Assembly (NCBI GenBank): GCA_030180135.1
Contig: CM058238.1
Span: 92,698,619-92,762,618 of the forward strand
From: Orychophragmus violaceus
Taxonomy: Eukaryota; Streptophyta; Magnoliopsida; Brassicales; Brassicaceae
Reading direction: 5' to 3'
DNA length: 64,000 nt
The position numbers and the translations under genes were made by a program. Under the pieces are notes generated by a model, which searched no databases, had not been told where the DNA came from, and saw nothing but the letters and a program-made list of their open reading frames with translations. This document shows positions 44,872 to 54,618 of the stretch, in pieces; position 1 is the stretch's first letter, and each line of letters begins with the position of its first letter.

Positions 44872-46245
44872 GTGAAGAGTAAAGTCGACTATCTACATAG
44901 TCTTCTACTTGAAAAGTATGCGCAAGAAGCTGTCAACTGCGTTGGAGGGAATGAATTCTATAGTCAGGAATCTGCTTTTCAGGGACCTTTCCAGCAACAG
45001 GGTAATGCCTTCTCAAGGAACTATGGTGTTTCTTCTTACCAAGCACCCCCTGCACCTACACATAAGAGCAGATTGGAAGCTATGATGGAGCAGTTGTTGG
45101 AAAGACAGGAAGAGGATTTGAACTACATCAATAGCTCTGGATTCCAAGGAAACGGGTTTGGAAATCAGCAGGGTAATCAGTGGACTTATGGATCATCCAC
45201 CTATCAGGCACCTCCTGCTGCTAATGCTTATAAGAGCAAGATGGAATCCATGATGGAGCAACTGCTAGAGGATCAGACCAAGACTATTGTAGACTTCGAC
45301 AGGAAGTTGGATGCTATGCATGAAAATCTGAATGGGAAGCTTGAATCTCTGAGCACACATGTGAAGAAGCTGGATGTTCAAATCCAACAGACATCTCAAG
45401 CAATACAAAGGCATAATGAAGCTGGGAAAGCTGAACAGTACAAATCCATCAAAGCTGTGACCTTAAGAGATGAGATTGAGTTGCTAGGTGAAGAAGAGAG
45501 CATAATCTCGGATTTTCTTGATGAATATTGTCTGTCTGAGACATGCATCGATCGACACCCCTTTAGTGTCGGTCGACACGCAGTTCTGACGGCAATTTCG
45601 AGTTCTTGCGACAAACAGAAATTGACCATTGTCGACACTGAAGGTCGACATCAATTCAATGACGACCGACACCCACTCTGCGTTGGTCGACGCGACAGTC
45701 GGGCAGACCCAATTTTGCCCAAATCTGATGTTTTTGCTAAGGAAAGGGTCTACAAACCTCCAATACCATTCCCAAAAGTTCCTATAAGGTCTAAACATGA
45801 GCAGAGTGTAGTCAAATGCATGGTAGTGGTGGATAAGGAGATGAAAGAAACTCCACTAGCTGAAGCTTCGCGAGTTCATCCTTCTGTGTTGGGATATGCA
45901 AAGAAGATGGTCTCCACTGATGGTCATTTAAAAGATGAAGTTCATATTGGTGGAACTACAATATATGATAGTGGAGAGAAGAAGATGGCGGTTCCTCTTA
46001 AACCTGCTCTAACATCTTCAAAGCCTGCAACTGCTCATAAGCAGAAAGCTCAAAACATCAGATCTGCACCAAAGGTAAGGTACAAATCACCTAAGCTTAA
46101 ACCTCCTGACTCCATTGCTTTGAATGCAGGAAAACGCAGTGTACCACTAAAGATTCGCTCCCGCCCTGATGCTGTTTATTCATTCCTTGGAAAGCCTCAT
46201 GATCTGAAAGCCTATACACCTCCTTGGATGAAGAGATATTCATAG
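44872..46245 (+). CDS. Gypsy-C truncated gag-derived protein
   Basis: An open frame of 457 residues whose first codon is GTG; the first ATG-initiated product would be shorter. It starts at VKSKVDYLHSLL, equivalent to residues after about 320 in Gypsy-D, so the capsid domain is missing. A segment SSYQAPPA...KSRLEAMMEQLLE occurs twice, an internal duplication. A coiled-coil-like stretch (KLDAMHENLNGKLESLSTHV) follows. Then come the motif-encoded residues (DRHPFSVGRH, GRHQFNDDRH) and a tail (GEKKMAVPLKPALTSS) that skips the protease. The frame stays open although both functional domains are lost. No enzymatic role is likely. Confidence 0.75.
   Translation: MKSKVDYLHSLLLEKYAQEAVNCVGGNEFYSQESAFQGPFQQQGNAFSRNYGVSSYQAPPAPTHKSRLEAMMEQLLERQEEDLNYINSSGFQGNGFGNQQGNQWTYGSSTYQAPPAANAYKSKMESMMEQLLEDQTKTIVDFDRKLDAMHENLNGKLESLSTHVKKLDVQIQQTSQAIQRHNEAGKAEQYKSIKAVTLRDEIELLGEEESIISDFLDEYCLSETCIDRHPFSVGRHAVLTAISSSCDKQKLTIVDTEGRHQFNDDRHPLCVGRRDSRADPILPKSDVFAKERVYKPPIPFPKVPIRSKHEQSVVKCMVVVDKEMKETPLAEASRVHPSVLGYAKKMVSTDGHLKDEVHIGGTTIYDSGEKKMAVPLKPALTSSKPATAHKQKAQNIRSAPKVRYKSPKLKPPDSIALNAGKRSVPLKIRSRPDAVYSFLGKPHDLKAYTPPWMKRYS
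45544..45695. repeat. TCGRYCGA motifs inside Gypsy-C ORF
   Basis: TGCATCGATCGACACC and AGTGTCGGTCGACACG are 21 bp apart (45544-45580). Weaker sites GTCGACACT, GGTCGACAT, GACGACCGACAC and GGTCGACGCGAC follow to 45695. Confidence 0.85.
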
Positions 46246-47623
46246 AGACACTCAAAGTCTCTGTTGAAACCGCCATGAGTTCAATCTCTATCCCATAGTC
46301 AAGCTAATGACTCAAAACAAGCGTTGAGTGGAAGGCAACCCACTGTTAGGTTTGCATAATTTATTTTTGGTGTTTTCATTAGCATTTTACGTTTTTGTTT
46401 TTGGATTTTGGTGAATTTTGTCTGCATGTTTCGACAGATTCGCAGTGCGTCGATCGACACACCTTGTGTCGATCGTCACAACACGAAAGAAATCGCATTG
46501 CAGCGATCGTTGCGGTCCTGAGCAACGATCGACACACGACGAAATATCGCCTAGCAACGGTCGATGCATCAATGCAGCGATCGATGCATGTGCGACAGAG
46601 GTAAAAACCCGACAGACATAATCTCATCTTTTATCTATTATTTTCTTTTTACCAATCCTTAGCTTGACACTATTGGGGACAGTGTGTCTTAAGTGTGGGG
46701 GAGATTCTACTAACTTCTTTCTTTTTGTTTTCTTAGAGTCAGTTAAATTTTTCAAAATTTTTGTTTTATTGAGTCAAAATTTGTTTAAGTAAGAAACAAT
46801 GATTTTTTGAGAAAATTAGCAGCACTTGCAGGAACTTAAGTGACCATTGGGATGAAGCTGCAGATTATCTCTGACTATTAGAAAACCCAGACATGGATCA
46901 ACCTACTGAGGACACCCACATCGCTTCAGGTATCAGAGGATCCTTTTACTGACTTCAACTTAATACTGACTTAGATTTCTCACCTAAGGGCTTGGTATAC
47001 TTTGTGTCGGATTCCCTTGTTAGTTCTGACACAGCCTATAAACCTGTCCTATTTAGTTCCCTTCTCCCCTTCTATATAAAAAAAAAAGTAATAAACTGAG
47101 GATGAGTTAGTAACTCCGAAGTGGTCATGGGAGTGGTAGCTACAACTATCATATCTTGTGCATCCATGGAATGTGTCCAAAGTACACCACTTAACGGGAA
47201 GAGCACTGATAAAAAAAAAAATGATACCCAATGGGAAAAAATCAGAATGCTAAGGAAGGGAAAAGAGAAGAAAGGGACTAGAGAAAAATAGTATGGTGGT
47301 CTAGAGCTGATAAGGTAAGAGTCCATGTGCCTTTGATTGATACTCCTTAGGTGAGACCGCACTTAAATACTTGCAGAAGTCAGTAGGGTGAATTTGAATG
47401 CGTGAATGTGATTGTGGAGTTTACTTAGGACAGTTGCTAAGTGTGGGGGAAGTACATGTTGGTCTTGATGTCTGCAGGTGAAATCTTTCAAGTGGATTAC
47501 TAAGGGGAATATGAGTGTTGTTGCTTCTAGGATGAAAAGAGTTTCTGAAGAGTTTTCAAACCTCTTCACCATTCTAGTTCTTTGTTTTGCTTGAGGACAA
47601 GCAAAGGCTAAGTGTGGGGGAGT
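46246..47623 (+). other. Gypsy-C 3' noncoding region
   Basis: Contains a hairpin AGTGG-AAGGCAAC-CCACT (46327-46344) just after the ORF and a motif cluster (46446-46590). Three purine tracts of the type AAGTGTGGGGGA lie near 46692, 47440 and 47609, the last being the polypurine tract. A perfect hairpin TTTGCTTG-AGGA-CAAGCAAA is at 47586-47605. No gene is visible. Confidence 0.8.
46446..46590. repeat. Long TCGATCGN motif cluster (Gypsy-C 3' region)
   Basis: About six sites: TGCGTCGATCGACACA, TGTGTCGATCGTCACA (19 bp from the first), GCAGCGATCGTTGC, GCAACGATCGACAC, GCAACGGTCGATGCA and GCAGCGATCGATGCA. Confidence 0.9.
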
Positions 47624-48779
47624 TGATATACCATGGATTTTAGGGCTTTTAACCATGGTATATGTTTTATTTATCGAGTCTATTACTATGTTTTAGAGTC
47701 ATTTCAGGTATTTAACAGGTCTAAGTACTTTTGGAGCTGAATTGAAGATTTTGGAGCATTTTGGAGTGTTTGGCCGAGAGACAGAGTTCACTGTCCAGAT
47801 TTGAGGATTGCGTCGATCGTTGCACACCTGCATCGATCGATGCATAGAGCGAATGGGCCAGACTCGACGGTTTAATGAAGAATGCTGATATTGCAGAAAA
47901 GCCCAGATATTTACACAGAAGCCCAAAACGTGTTTTAGACTATATATTAGGGTTTTTAGCCACTTGTTTAGGCTACGCTTTTCTTAAGTCTTATTTTATT
48001 TTCAGAGAGAGTTAGGGGCTGATCCTGTTCTCGAAAGAGAGAGGATTTCGAACCCCAGTTCCTTATTTGATTTTATAATATTTGGTTTTCTATTCAAGAT
48101 GTTTTCTGTTTCGATGATTATGTCTGAATAGTTTACATGTTAGGTTTAGGGATTCTCATTAGGGATTTCATGGAATTATAGGTTAATCAATCTGTAGGGA
48201 TTCATATCTGCTAGTTCTTCGCCTAGGATTGCTCTTAATGCTTAATCTGAAGTAGCTATCCAGATTTATGATGTTAGGTTGATTGATGCAACGACAGTTG
48301 GTTAATTAGCTAGAAAGAACCTAGATGAGCAATTAAATTACTCGCAAAGAGATTTGGTTTTGTTTAATTGTGAACATATCAAACATGGAATTAAAGCTGG
48401 TTTAATTTGTTAGTGATTGCAAAGAGATTTGGATTGCTGCACTTAGACTTAGAGAATTCTCGCAACGAGAGTTGGTTAATTCTATATCTGTGTTTTGAGT
48501 TCTAGAACAGTTTCTGATTAGATCCCGATTGATTGATTGCTTGTTCCTGATTTCCTGAGAACTCCCTAGACTTAACGCTTCGCTTCCTTGCTCACAACTC
48601 GCTGCTATTTACTTTCTGCTTGCTGATTTACTGCTTTCCCATATTGCTTTCTCCTAGTTTTAACTTGATCGTTCTAAATCTATCGTTGACCGGAGTCCCT
48701 GTGGATTCGATACCCTAAGTACTACAACTACATCACTGTGCACTTGCAGTTAGAATAGGGATTAAAACTCGACCTATCA
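47624..48779 (+). repeat. Gypsy-C 3' LTR
   Basis: 1156 bp. The palindrome pair is at 47809-47844, in the same position as in the 5' LTR. It is followed by the target duplication CTTAG. Confidence 0.95.
47809..47844. repeat. TCGATCGN palindrome pair (Gypsy-C 3' LTR)
   Basis: Same pair and 20-bp spacing as in the 5' LTR. Confidence 0.95.
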
Positions 48780-48784
48780 CTTAG

Positions 48785-49215
48785 ACTATCTATAGGTAGC
48801 CCGAGTCGATGTGTATCGATGGACTGAGAAAAGTGTTGGTTTTCGAGATAGATAAATCGAGTCTAATCGAGGGCATTTGCCGCAGTGACTTCGATTTCCA
48901 TAGTCTTTATTGTTGTTAGAGAATGCTTGTGTGTTGTGGGTCTTATCACGTCACGGTGGCATGTGATAAGTTATTTTCTTACTTTTGATTGTTATTTGGG
49001 GTTTCGCGAGATTAGTATTCGTAGGTTAGACTAGAAGCCTTTATTGGCGACCGACTCACTGGGTAATTCTAGATCACTCAATAGACTATTTTTGTTGTTT
49101 TCTGACTTTGCTTAGCTCAACGGACGTGGGAGGTCCTCGGTGTAGTTTATGGATTGCTTGTGGGCAGGGGATTTGATTCGATAGTTTTGTGTGGTTTATT
49201 TCGGTTTGGGTTTTC
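48785..49215. other. Unassigned DNA between Gypsy-C and Gypsy-D
   Basis: 430 bp with no ORF or terminal repeat of its own. It is presumably the continuation of the old repeat at 42840-43396. A phrase like CGACTCACTGGGTAATTC is reminiscent of plant Gypsy LTRs, but I cannot assign it. Confidence 0.35.
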
Positions 49216-49405
49216 ATGGCTGATATATCATGGTTTTTACCCGCTTTATACCATGATATAGTTGTGTTTTTAGAGTCTTTTGTCTTTGTTTAGAGTCTTT
49301 TACAGGTTAAATCAGGATTGGAGCTAATTGGAGATATTTGGAGCATTTTGGGACTTTTGGGACGTTTTGGCCGAGAGCTTAACTCACTGTTCGTATAATT
49401 GATCA

Positions 49406-49442
49406 TGCGTCGATCGTTGCACTCAAAGCATCGATCGATGCA
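49406..49442. repeat. TCGATCGN palindrome pair (Gypsy-D 5' LTR)
   Basis: TGCGTCGATCGTTGCA and AGCATCGATCGATGCA, 21 bp apart. Confidence 0.95.
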
Positions 49443-49547
49443 GTCGCGAGATGGGCCGTACACGTCGGTTTGACAAGTATTGAAGATTTACAAAGAAGCC
49501 CAAGATAGTTCCAGTATTTACACAGAAGCCCCATCCGAGATTATGCC

Positions 49548-49557
49548 TATATAATAG
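49548..49557 (+). promoter_or_regulatory. Probable Gypsy-D LTR TATA box
   Basis: TATATAATAG in the 5' LTR, repeated in the 3' LTR near 54946. The position fits the start of the transcribed R region, but no start site can be proven. Confidence 0.55.
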
Positions 49558-50441
49558 AGTTTTTAGAGTTTTTATTAGAAGTTTTGACATACGCTTTATA
49601 GTTGGCTTTCATAATTAAGAGCAGAGGATTTTTAGAGCTTTTGGGGGCTGATATGAACCTGATTCATCATCTGTATTTGGAGAAGATTTCGAACCCCTTT
49701 TACTCTTATTCTTTTATGCAATTTACTTATCATATGATCATGTTTTCATTATCTATGTCTGAGTAGATTCCTAGTTAGGCTTAGGGTTTCTCACATAGGA
49801 TTTCATGACTTGCTAGACTTGTTCAATTTCAGTTAAGGATTCAAACTATATCTGTTCTTCAATTTAATTGTGCTTAAAGCTAGTTCTAACCTGATCAATT
49901 AGAATCTAGATCTTAGGTTGCTAAATACGTCACGGAAGTGGGGTTTAGGAACCAGAATTAATTAAATTGGGAAATTAAACTTTGCGCAAACGGAAGTTTG
50001 GTTTAGGATAATTGTGAACATATCAAACTTGGACTTATTGCTAGTTTAATCTGTTAGTTCTCGCAAACGGAAGTTTGGTTTGCTGCACTTAGACTTAGAG
50101 AATTATCGCAAAGGAATTTGGTTAATCTATATCTGTGTTTTGAGTTCTAGAACTGTGCTTAATTAGATCCTTGCTGAATGAACTGTCTGCTAGTCTGATT
50201 TCCTGAGAATACCCTAGGTTTGACGCTTTTAATTACTTGCTTTCACAACCAATAATCTCTGCTACTGATTTACTTTCTTGCACTGTTTTCAATACAATCA
50301 CATTGCTTATTTCTAGTATTCATTCCCTACGGTTTGATTCTCTTGAGACCAAGTGTCCCTGTGGATTCGATAACCCTATATACTACTTTGACATTGCTGT
50401 TCACTTGCAGTTTAGTATAGGGATTAATTCTTGACCTATCA

Positions 50442-50683
50442 AGTTCTTGGCGCCGTTGCCGGGGACTCTTTGAGTCTTCGATAGGACCGAACTTAGGGTT
50501 TTACTAGAAATTTTTCGATTTTCGTTTTTGTTTTTCGTTTTTTTTTATTATTTTGCTAACTTTTTCTCTGTTTCTCTCTGTCGCAGGTACGAATTTCGCC
50601 TTGCGTCGATCGTTGCACCCTTGCATCGATCGTTGCTGAGCGATTTGAGATTGAATCGATCGTTGCACTGATAGCATCGATCG
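50442..50683 (+). other. Gypsy-D leader with primer site and four motifs
   Basis: The tRNA-Asp primer site is at about 50448-50465. Four ATCGATCG-type sites run from 50602 to 50688 as two pairs about 20-21 bp apart, up to and across the first ORF codons. Confidence 0.9.
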
Positions 50684-50688
50684 TTGCT
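50602..50688. repeat. Two TCGATCGT motif pairs (Gypsy-D leader)
   Basis: TGCGTCGATCGTTGCA with TGCATCGATCGTTGCT (20 bp apart), then GAATCGATCGTTGCA with AGCATCGATCGTTGCT (about 21 bp apart). Confidence 0.9.
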
Positions 50689-53254
50689 GGACGATTACAG
50701 ACAGTTTATGCCAACGCAGAACACTAGAAGTAATCCGAACTCGAGCTTGGTTAATCTCAATCTAGAGGAACTTGGACGTCTAGAAAGGACAATCAGAAGA
50801 GAAAAGAGAGAGAGAATGGTACGAGAACGCTTGATCTTGATACCAGATGCTGATGGAACCCTGAGGGATCCAGAGAACAATCCTTACAATGCTGCTGGGC
50901 ATAGGATTGATGCTGAGGGACGAGTGATCCCTGATGAAGCTGAGCTACTGGGCCAGATGGTTGTCCGTGAAAGGACATTAGCTGATTATAACAGACCAGA
51001 TATATTCTATGCCAATCGGTCTGCGATTCGACCACCTCCGTTCACCAGAGCTGAGTTTAAGCTGAAACCTGAGTACTACGCATTGATTGGACAGTATCAG
51101 TTCCATGGTCTTTCAAGCGAGCATCCTATGGATCACATAGACACATTTGAGGAATTGGCTAGCAGCATCACGGCTGAAGGAGTTTCTTCTGATTATATTT
51201 TCTGTAAGCTCTTCCCATTCTCTCTTAAAGGAGATGCAGCTTACTGGCTGAGACAGCTAGAACCAGGATCTTTGACCACTTGGGAAGCAGTCAAGAAGGA
51301 GTTCCTTAGACATTTTTATGACGATGCGTTATCTGAGCAGCTTAGACATGATATCCTGACATTCAAACAGCAGCCTACAGAGCCTTTTAAAGCAGCTTGG
51401 ATGAGATTCAAGATGTACCAGAGAGATTGTCCACACCATGGATTCTCTGAGGTACAGCTTCTGAGTGCCTTTTTCAGGGGTTTGGATTTTTGGTATCAGA
51501 GAGCTATGGACGCAGGAAGTGATGGAAACTTCTATACCAAGACCCCAGAAGAAGCTAAAGAGCTTATTAAGAACTTGATGACTAGCAGTAGTGTCAAGAA
51601 TGCTGACAAGGAAAGGCAGAGATCTAGTTGCGGAGATGATAGCTTGCAGATAGCTGATTTAAGGGACAAGGTGGATTATATCCACAACATGGTAGTAGCT
51701 GGAGAATTTGTAGAAGTGAATTATATTAATGAAGCTGATTTTCATGAACACACATCTAGAAGTCAACAGAGACAAGCTCCGAGATCGAATGGCTATTCAC
51801 CTCACCAAGTTCCTCCCACTAAAGAGCAGACAAAGATTGAGTCTATGCTTGAGCAGTTACTACTTGGACAGAACAAGATGACGCAAGATCTGAATGGAAA
51901 GATGGACTTCATGTACCAGGATCTGAGTGGAAAATTGGAATCTTTGACAAGCAGAGTTGACAATCTGGATGCTAGGATGACGCAAGTGGAAACCAGTGTA
52001 CAGACAGAGCATGTTAAGGCAGCTTCAGCAGAAGAAGAAGTTGAGCAGAATCGAGAAACTGAAGTTCTGGAACTGGAAAATCCGAGAAAAATTCAGAATG
52101 ATCGCCTTGCATCGATCGACACAAATGTGCATCGATCGACACATCCTGCGAGAGTCAATGTCGATCGTCACCATTTCAGCAACGATCGACACCATGGGCG
52201 TGAGCAGCCAAATTTTCCAGAGAAACCGAAAGCTGGTACAGAAAGAGCCTACAAACCGAAGATTCCTTTCCCTAGGAAGTCCAAGCAAGAGATCAAGTTG
52301 GAAAAATGCATGGAGATAATGAGAGAAAAGCTAACTGACACTCCATTGATTGATCCCACTAAGACCAATCCCATGATGAAGACATGTGTTACAGACATCC
52401 TCTCTAGCAACATGACTGAAGAAGAAGGATGCTTGATGATCTCAGAAGTATGTGATGCTGTTGTTAATGGTAGGGTTCCTGAGAAGCTAAAGGATCCAGG
52501 AGGTTTTATGATAGACTGCTCTATCTATAGAGACAGATTTCAGAGGGCATTATGTGATCTCGGCTCAAGTATAAATCTCATGCCATACTCTGTGGCTGTG
52601 AGATTGGGACTACTGAACTTCCAGCCTACTAGGATCTCTTTAGTCCTAGCTGATCGATCAAGAAGACGTCCAGAAGGAATTCTTGAGAACATCCCTCTTA
52701 GAGTTGGAGATTACTTTATTCCAACGGACTTTATGGTATTGAAGTATGAGATAGAGCCTGATGATCCTCTACTGCTTGGTAGATCCTTTTTAGCCACTGC
52801 TGGGGCTGTGATTGATGTACGCCATGGATTGATTGATCTCCACCTGGGAGATGAGCCTTTGCAGTTTAAGATGGATAAATTGAAGAAACCCACCATTGAT
52901 GGACAGAGTTTCAGCATTGATACAGAATTAGAAGCTGAGATTGGAGAGAAGAAGATGGCGGTTCCTCTTGAACCTGCTCTGACATCTTTAGCACCTGCAA
53001 CTGCTCATAAGCAGAAAGCTCCAGACATCTTATTTCCACCAAAGGTTAGGCACAAATCATCTAAGCTTAAACATACTAACCACATTACTTTGAATGCAGG
53101 ACAACATCCTACCCCACCTAAGCTTCGCTCCCGCCTTGATTCTGTTGGTTTCTTCCTTGGGAGATCCCATGATCCGAATGCTTACTCACCACCTTGGATG
53201 AGGAGACTTGAACAGAGACAGAAAAAGTCTTTGTCAGGACCTCCTGGTACTTGA
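50684..53254 (+). CDS. Gypsy-D gag-protease polyprotein, intact
   Basis: An 856-codon frame; its first codon is not ATG in the leader context, and the first clear ATG is at MPTQNTRSNP, near 50708. Order: Athila-type N-terminus (SLVNLNLEELGRLERT, ADYNRPDIFYANRSAI); Retrotrans_gag-type capsid (LFPFSLKGDAAYWLRQL, EFLRHFYDDA, MYQRDCPHHGF) at about 150-310; a coiled-coil-like region (GKMDFMYQDLSGKLESLTSR) at about 405-440; a motif-encoded stretch (SIDTNVHRSTHPARVNVDRH) near 480; and an aspartic protease-like domain (CDLGSSINLMPYSV, PDDPLLLGRSFLATAGA) at about 620-730. The catalytic motif reads DLGSS rather than DTG or DSG, as in Gypsy-A. The frame ends without RT. It is intact, so gag is probably made for self-packaging. 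Confidence 0.9.
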   Translation: MLDDYRQFMPTQNTRSNPNSSLVNLNLEELGRLERTIRREKRERMVRERLILIPDADGTLRDPENNPYNAAGHRIDAEGRVIPDEAELLGQMVVRERTLADYNRPDIFYANRSAIRPPPFTRAEFKLKPEYYALIGQYQFHGLSSEHPMDHIDTFEELASSITAEGVSSDYIFCKLFPFSLKGDAAYWLRQLEPGSLTTWEAVKKEFLRHFYDDALSEQLRHDILTFKQQPTEPFKAAWMRFKMYQRDCPHHGFSEVQLLSAFFRGLDFWYQRAMDAGSDGNFYTKTPEEAKELIKNLMTSSSVKNADKERQRSSCGDDSLQIADLRDKVDYIHNMVVAGEFVEVNYINEADFHEHTSRSQQRQAPRSNGYSPHQVPPTKEQTKIESMLEQLLLGQNKMTQDLNGKMDFMYQDLSGKLESLTSRVDNLDARMTQVETSVQTEHVKAASAEEEVEQNRETEVLELENPRKIQNDRLASIDTNVHRSTHPARVNVDRHHFSNDRHHGREQPNFPEKPKAGTERAYKPKIPFPRKSKQEIKLEKCMEIMREKLTDTPLIDPTKTNPMMKTCVTDILSSNMTEEEGCLMISEVCDAVVNGRVPEKLKDPGGFMIDCSIYRDRFQRALCDLGSSINLMPYSVAVRLGLLNFQPTRISLVLADRSRRRPEGILENIPLRVGDYFIPTDFMVLKYEIEPDDPLLLGRSFLATAGAVIDVRHGLIDLHLGDEPLQFKMDKLKKPTIDGQSFSIDTELEAEIGEKKMAVPLEPALTSLAPATAHKQKAPDILFPPKVRHKSSKLKHTNHITLNAGQHPTPPKLRSRLDSVGFFLGRSHDPNAYSPPWMRRLEQRQKKSLSGPPGT
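52108..52193. repeat. TCGATCGA motifs inside Gypsy-D gag
   Basis: Two copies of TGCATCGATCGACACA 20 bp apart, then ATGTCGATCGTCACC and GCAACGATCGACACC. Confidence 0.95.
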
Positions 53255-54618
53255 AAGATCTCATCCGTCCGGTCAAGCTGTTGACCTTAAACAAGCGCTG
53301 GGTGGGAGGCAACCCACCGATAGGTACTAGTGTTTTTCTTTTTAATTTTTGGTGTTTTTGTTAGGATTTTACGTTTGTTTTTGTTTCTGGTGCAGTCATG
53401 TTTGCAGGTCTCGGATTAAATCGCAGTGCAGCGATCGATGCATTTCTGCATCGATCGTCACAACACGAAAGAAATCGCATTGCAGCGATCGTTGCGGTCC
53501 TGAGCAACGATCGACCATACACGAAAGTCGCCAAGTAACGGTCGGTGCACCTAGTGCAACGATCGATGCATGACTGCGACAGAGGTAAAACCCGAGAGAA
53601 CTAACCATTCAACTATTTTAATTTTTCTTTTCTTTAACCAATCCCTTGCTTGACACTACTGGGGACAGTGTGTCTTAAGTGTGGGGGAGGTGCTACTGAC
53701 GTTTATCTTTCTGTTTTCTTAAGAGTCAGTCCGTTTTTCAAAATTTTTTGTTTTATTGAGTCAAAATTGTTTAAGTAAGGAACTATGATTTTCTGAGGAG
53801 ATTTACAAAACTTGCAGGAACTTAAGTAACCATTGGGATGAAGTTGCAGGATCTATCTCTGACTATTAGAAAACCCCATCACAGATCAACCTACTGGGAA
53901 CACCCATATCACTTCAGGTACCAGAGGATCCTTTACTGACTTCACCCCTAATACTGACTTAGATTTTCTCACCTAAGGGCTTGGTATACTTTATGTCGGA
54001 TTCCCTGTTAGTTCTGACACAGCCTGTAAACCTGTCCTATTTAGTCCCCTTCTCCCCTTCTATAAAGTAAAAAAAAAAAGATAATAAACTGAGGATGAGT
54101 TAGTAACTCCGAAGTGGTCATGGGAATGGTAGCAAACACTATTTTCTCTCATGTGATCCATGGAATGTGTCCAAAGTACACCCCATAACGGGAAGAACAC
54201 TGAAAAAAAAAAAAATGATACCCAATGTGGGAAAAATCAGTTGTTAAAGAAGGGAAAGAGAAGAAAGGGACTAGAGAAAGATAGTATGGTGGTCTAGAGC
54301 TGATTAGGTAAGAATCCATGTGCCTTTAGATCGATACTCCTTAGGTGAGACCGCACTTAAATACTTGCAGAAGTCAGTAGGGAGAATTTGAATGCTTGAA
54401 TGTGATTGTGGAGTTTACCTAGGACAGTTGCTAAGTGCGGGGGAAGTACATGTTGGTCTTGATATCCTGTGATTGATTCTTTCAGTGGTTTACTAAGGGG
54501 AATCTGAGTATTGTAGCTTCTAAGATGAAATGAGTTTCTGAAGAGTTTTCAAACCTCTTCACCATGTTTTAGTTCTATGTTTTGCTTGAGGGCAAGCAAA
54601 GGCTAAGTGTGGGGGAGT
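53255..54618 (+). other. Gypsy-D 3' noncoding region
   Basis: Parallels Gypsy-C. It has a hairpin GGTGGG-AGGCAA-CCCACC (53301-53318), a motif cluster (53426-53573), purine tracts near 53677, 54435 and 54606, and a perfect hairpin TTTGCTTG-AGGG-CAAGCAAA (54581-54600) just upstream of the polypurine tract. A segment with several poly-A runs lies near 54068-54215. No gene is seen. Confidence 0.8.
53426..53573. repeat. Long TCGATCGN motif cluster (Gypsy-D 3' region)
   Basis: About six sites: GCAGCGATCGATGCA, TGCATCGATCGTCACA, GCAGCGATCGTTGC, GCAACGATCGACC, AACGGTCGGTGCA and GCAACGATCGATGCA. The order matches the Gypsy-C cluster but the arm sequences are changed. Confidence 0.9.

Larger units (their letters stand above)
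43397..48779 (+). mobile_element. Gypsy-C, deleted non-autonomous Athila-like element
   Basis: LTRs at 43397-44554 and 47624-48779 (TGATATACCATGG...GACCTATCA) are flanked by CTTAG (43392-43396 and 48780-48784). The LTRs differ at about 13 positions by eye, near 1.2 percent. The primer site at 44561-44578 reads TGGCGCCGTTGCCGAGGA, one mismatch from tRNA-Asp. The internal part is only 3.1 kb. The ORF lacks the capsid segment and protease found in Gypsy-D, so it depends on other elements for all proteins. Confidence 0.95.
49221..50441 (+). repeat. Gypsy-D 5' LTR
   Basis: 1221 bp. The palindrome pair is at 49406-49442 and a TATA box (TATATAATAG) at 49548-49557, about 106 bp downstream. Confidence 0.95.

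Noticed and set aside
48785..49215. Assignment of this stretch and 42840-43396 to a named chromovirus LTR
   Set aside because: Only a vague resemblance; no LTR ends, primer site or coding domain could be tied to it.
50237..50434. A 65-codon frame found twice (also 55636-55833)
   Set aside because: It lies in the two Gypsy-D LTRs and is a by-product of their identity.
50602..53573. The spaced palindromes could be a CRISPR array
   Set aside because: The context is plant retrotransposons, the repeats are short and variable, the spacers are only a few bases and not of constant length, and no cas genes exist here.
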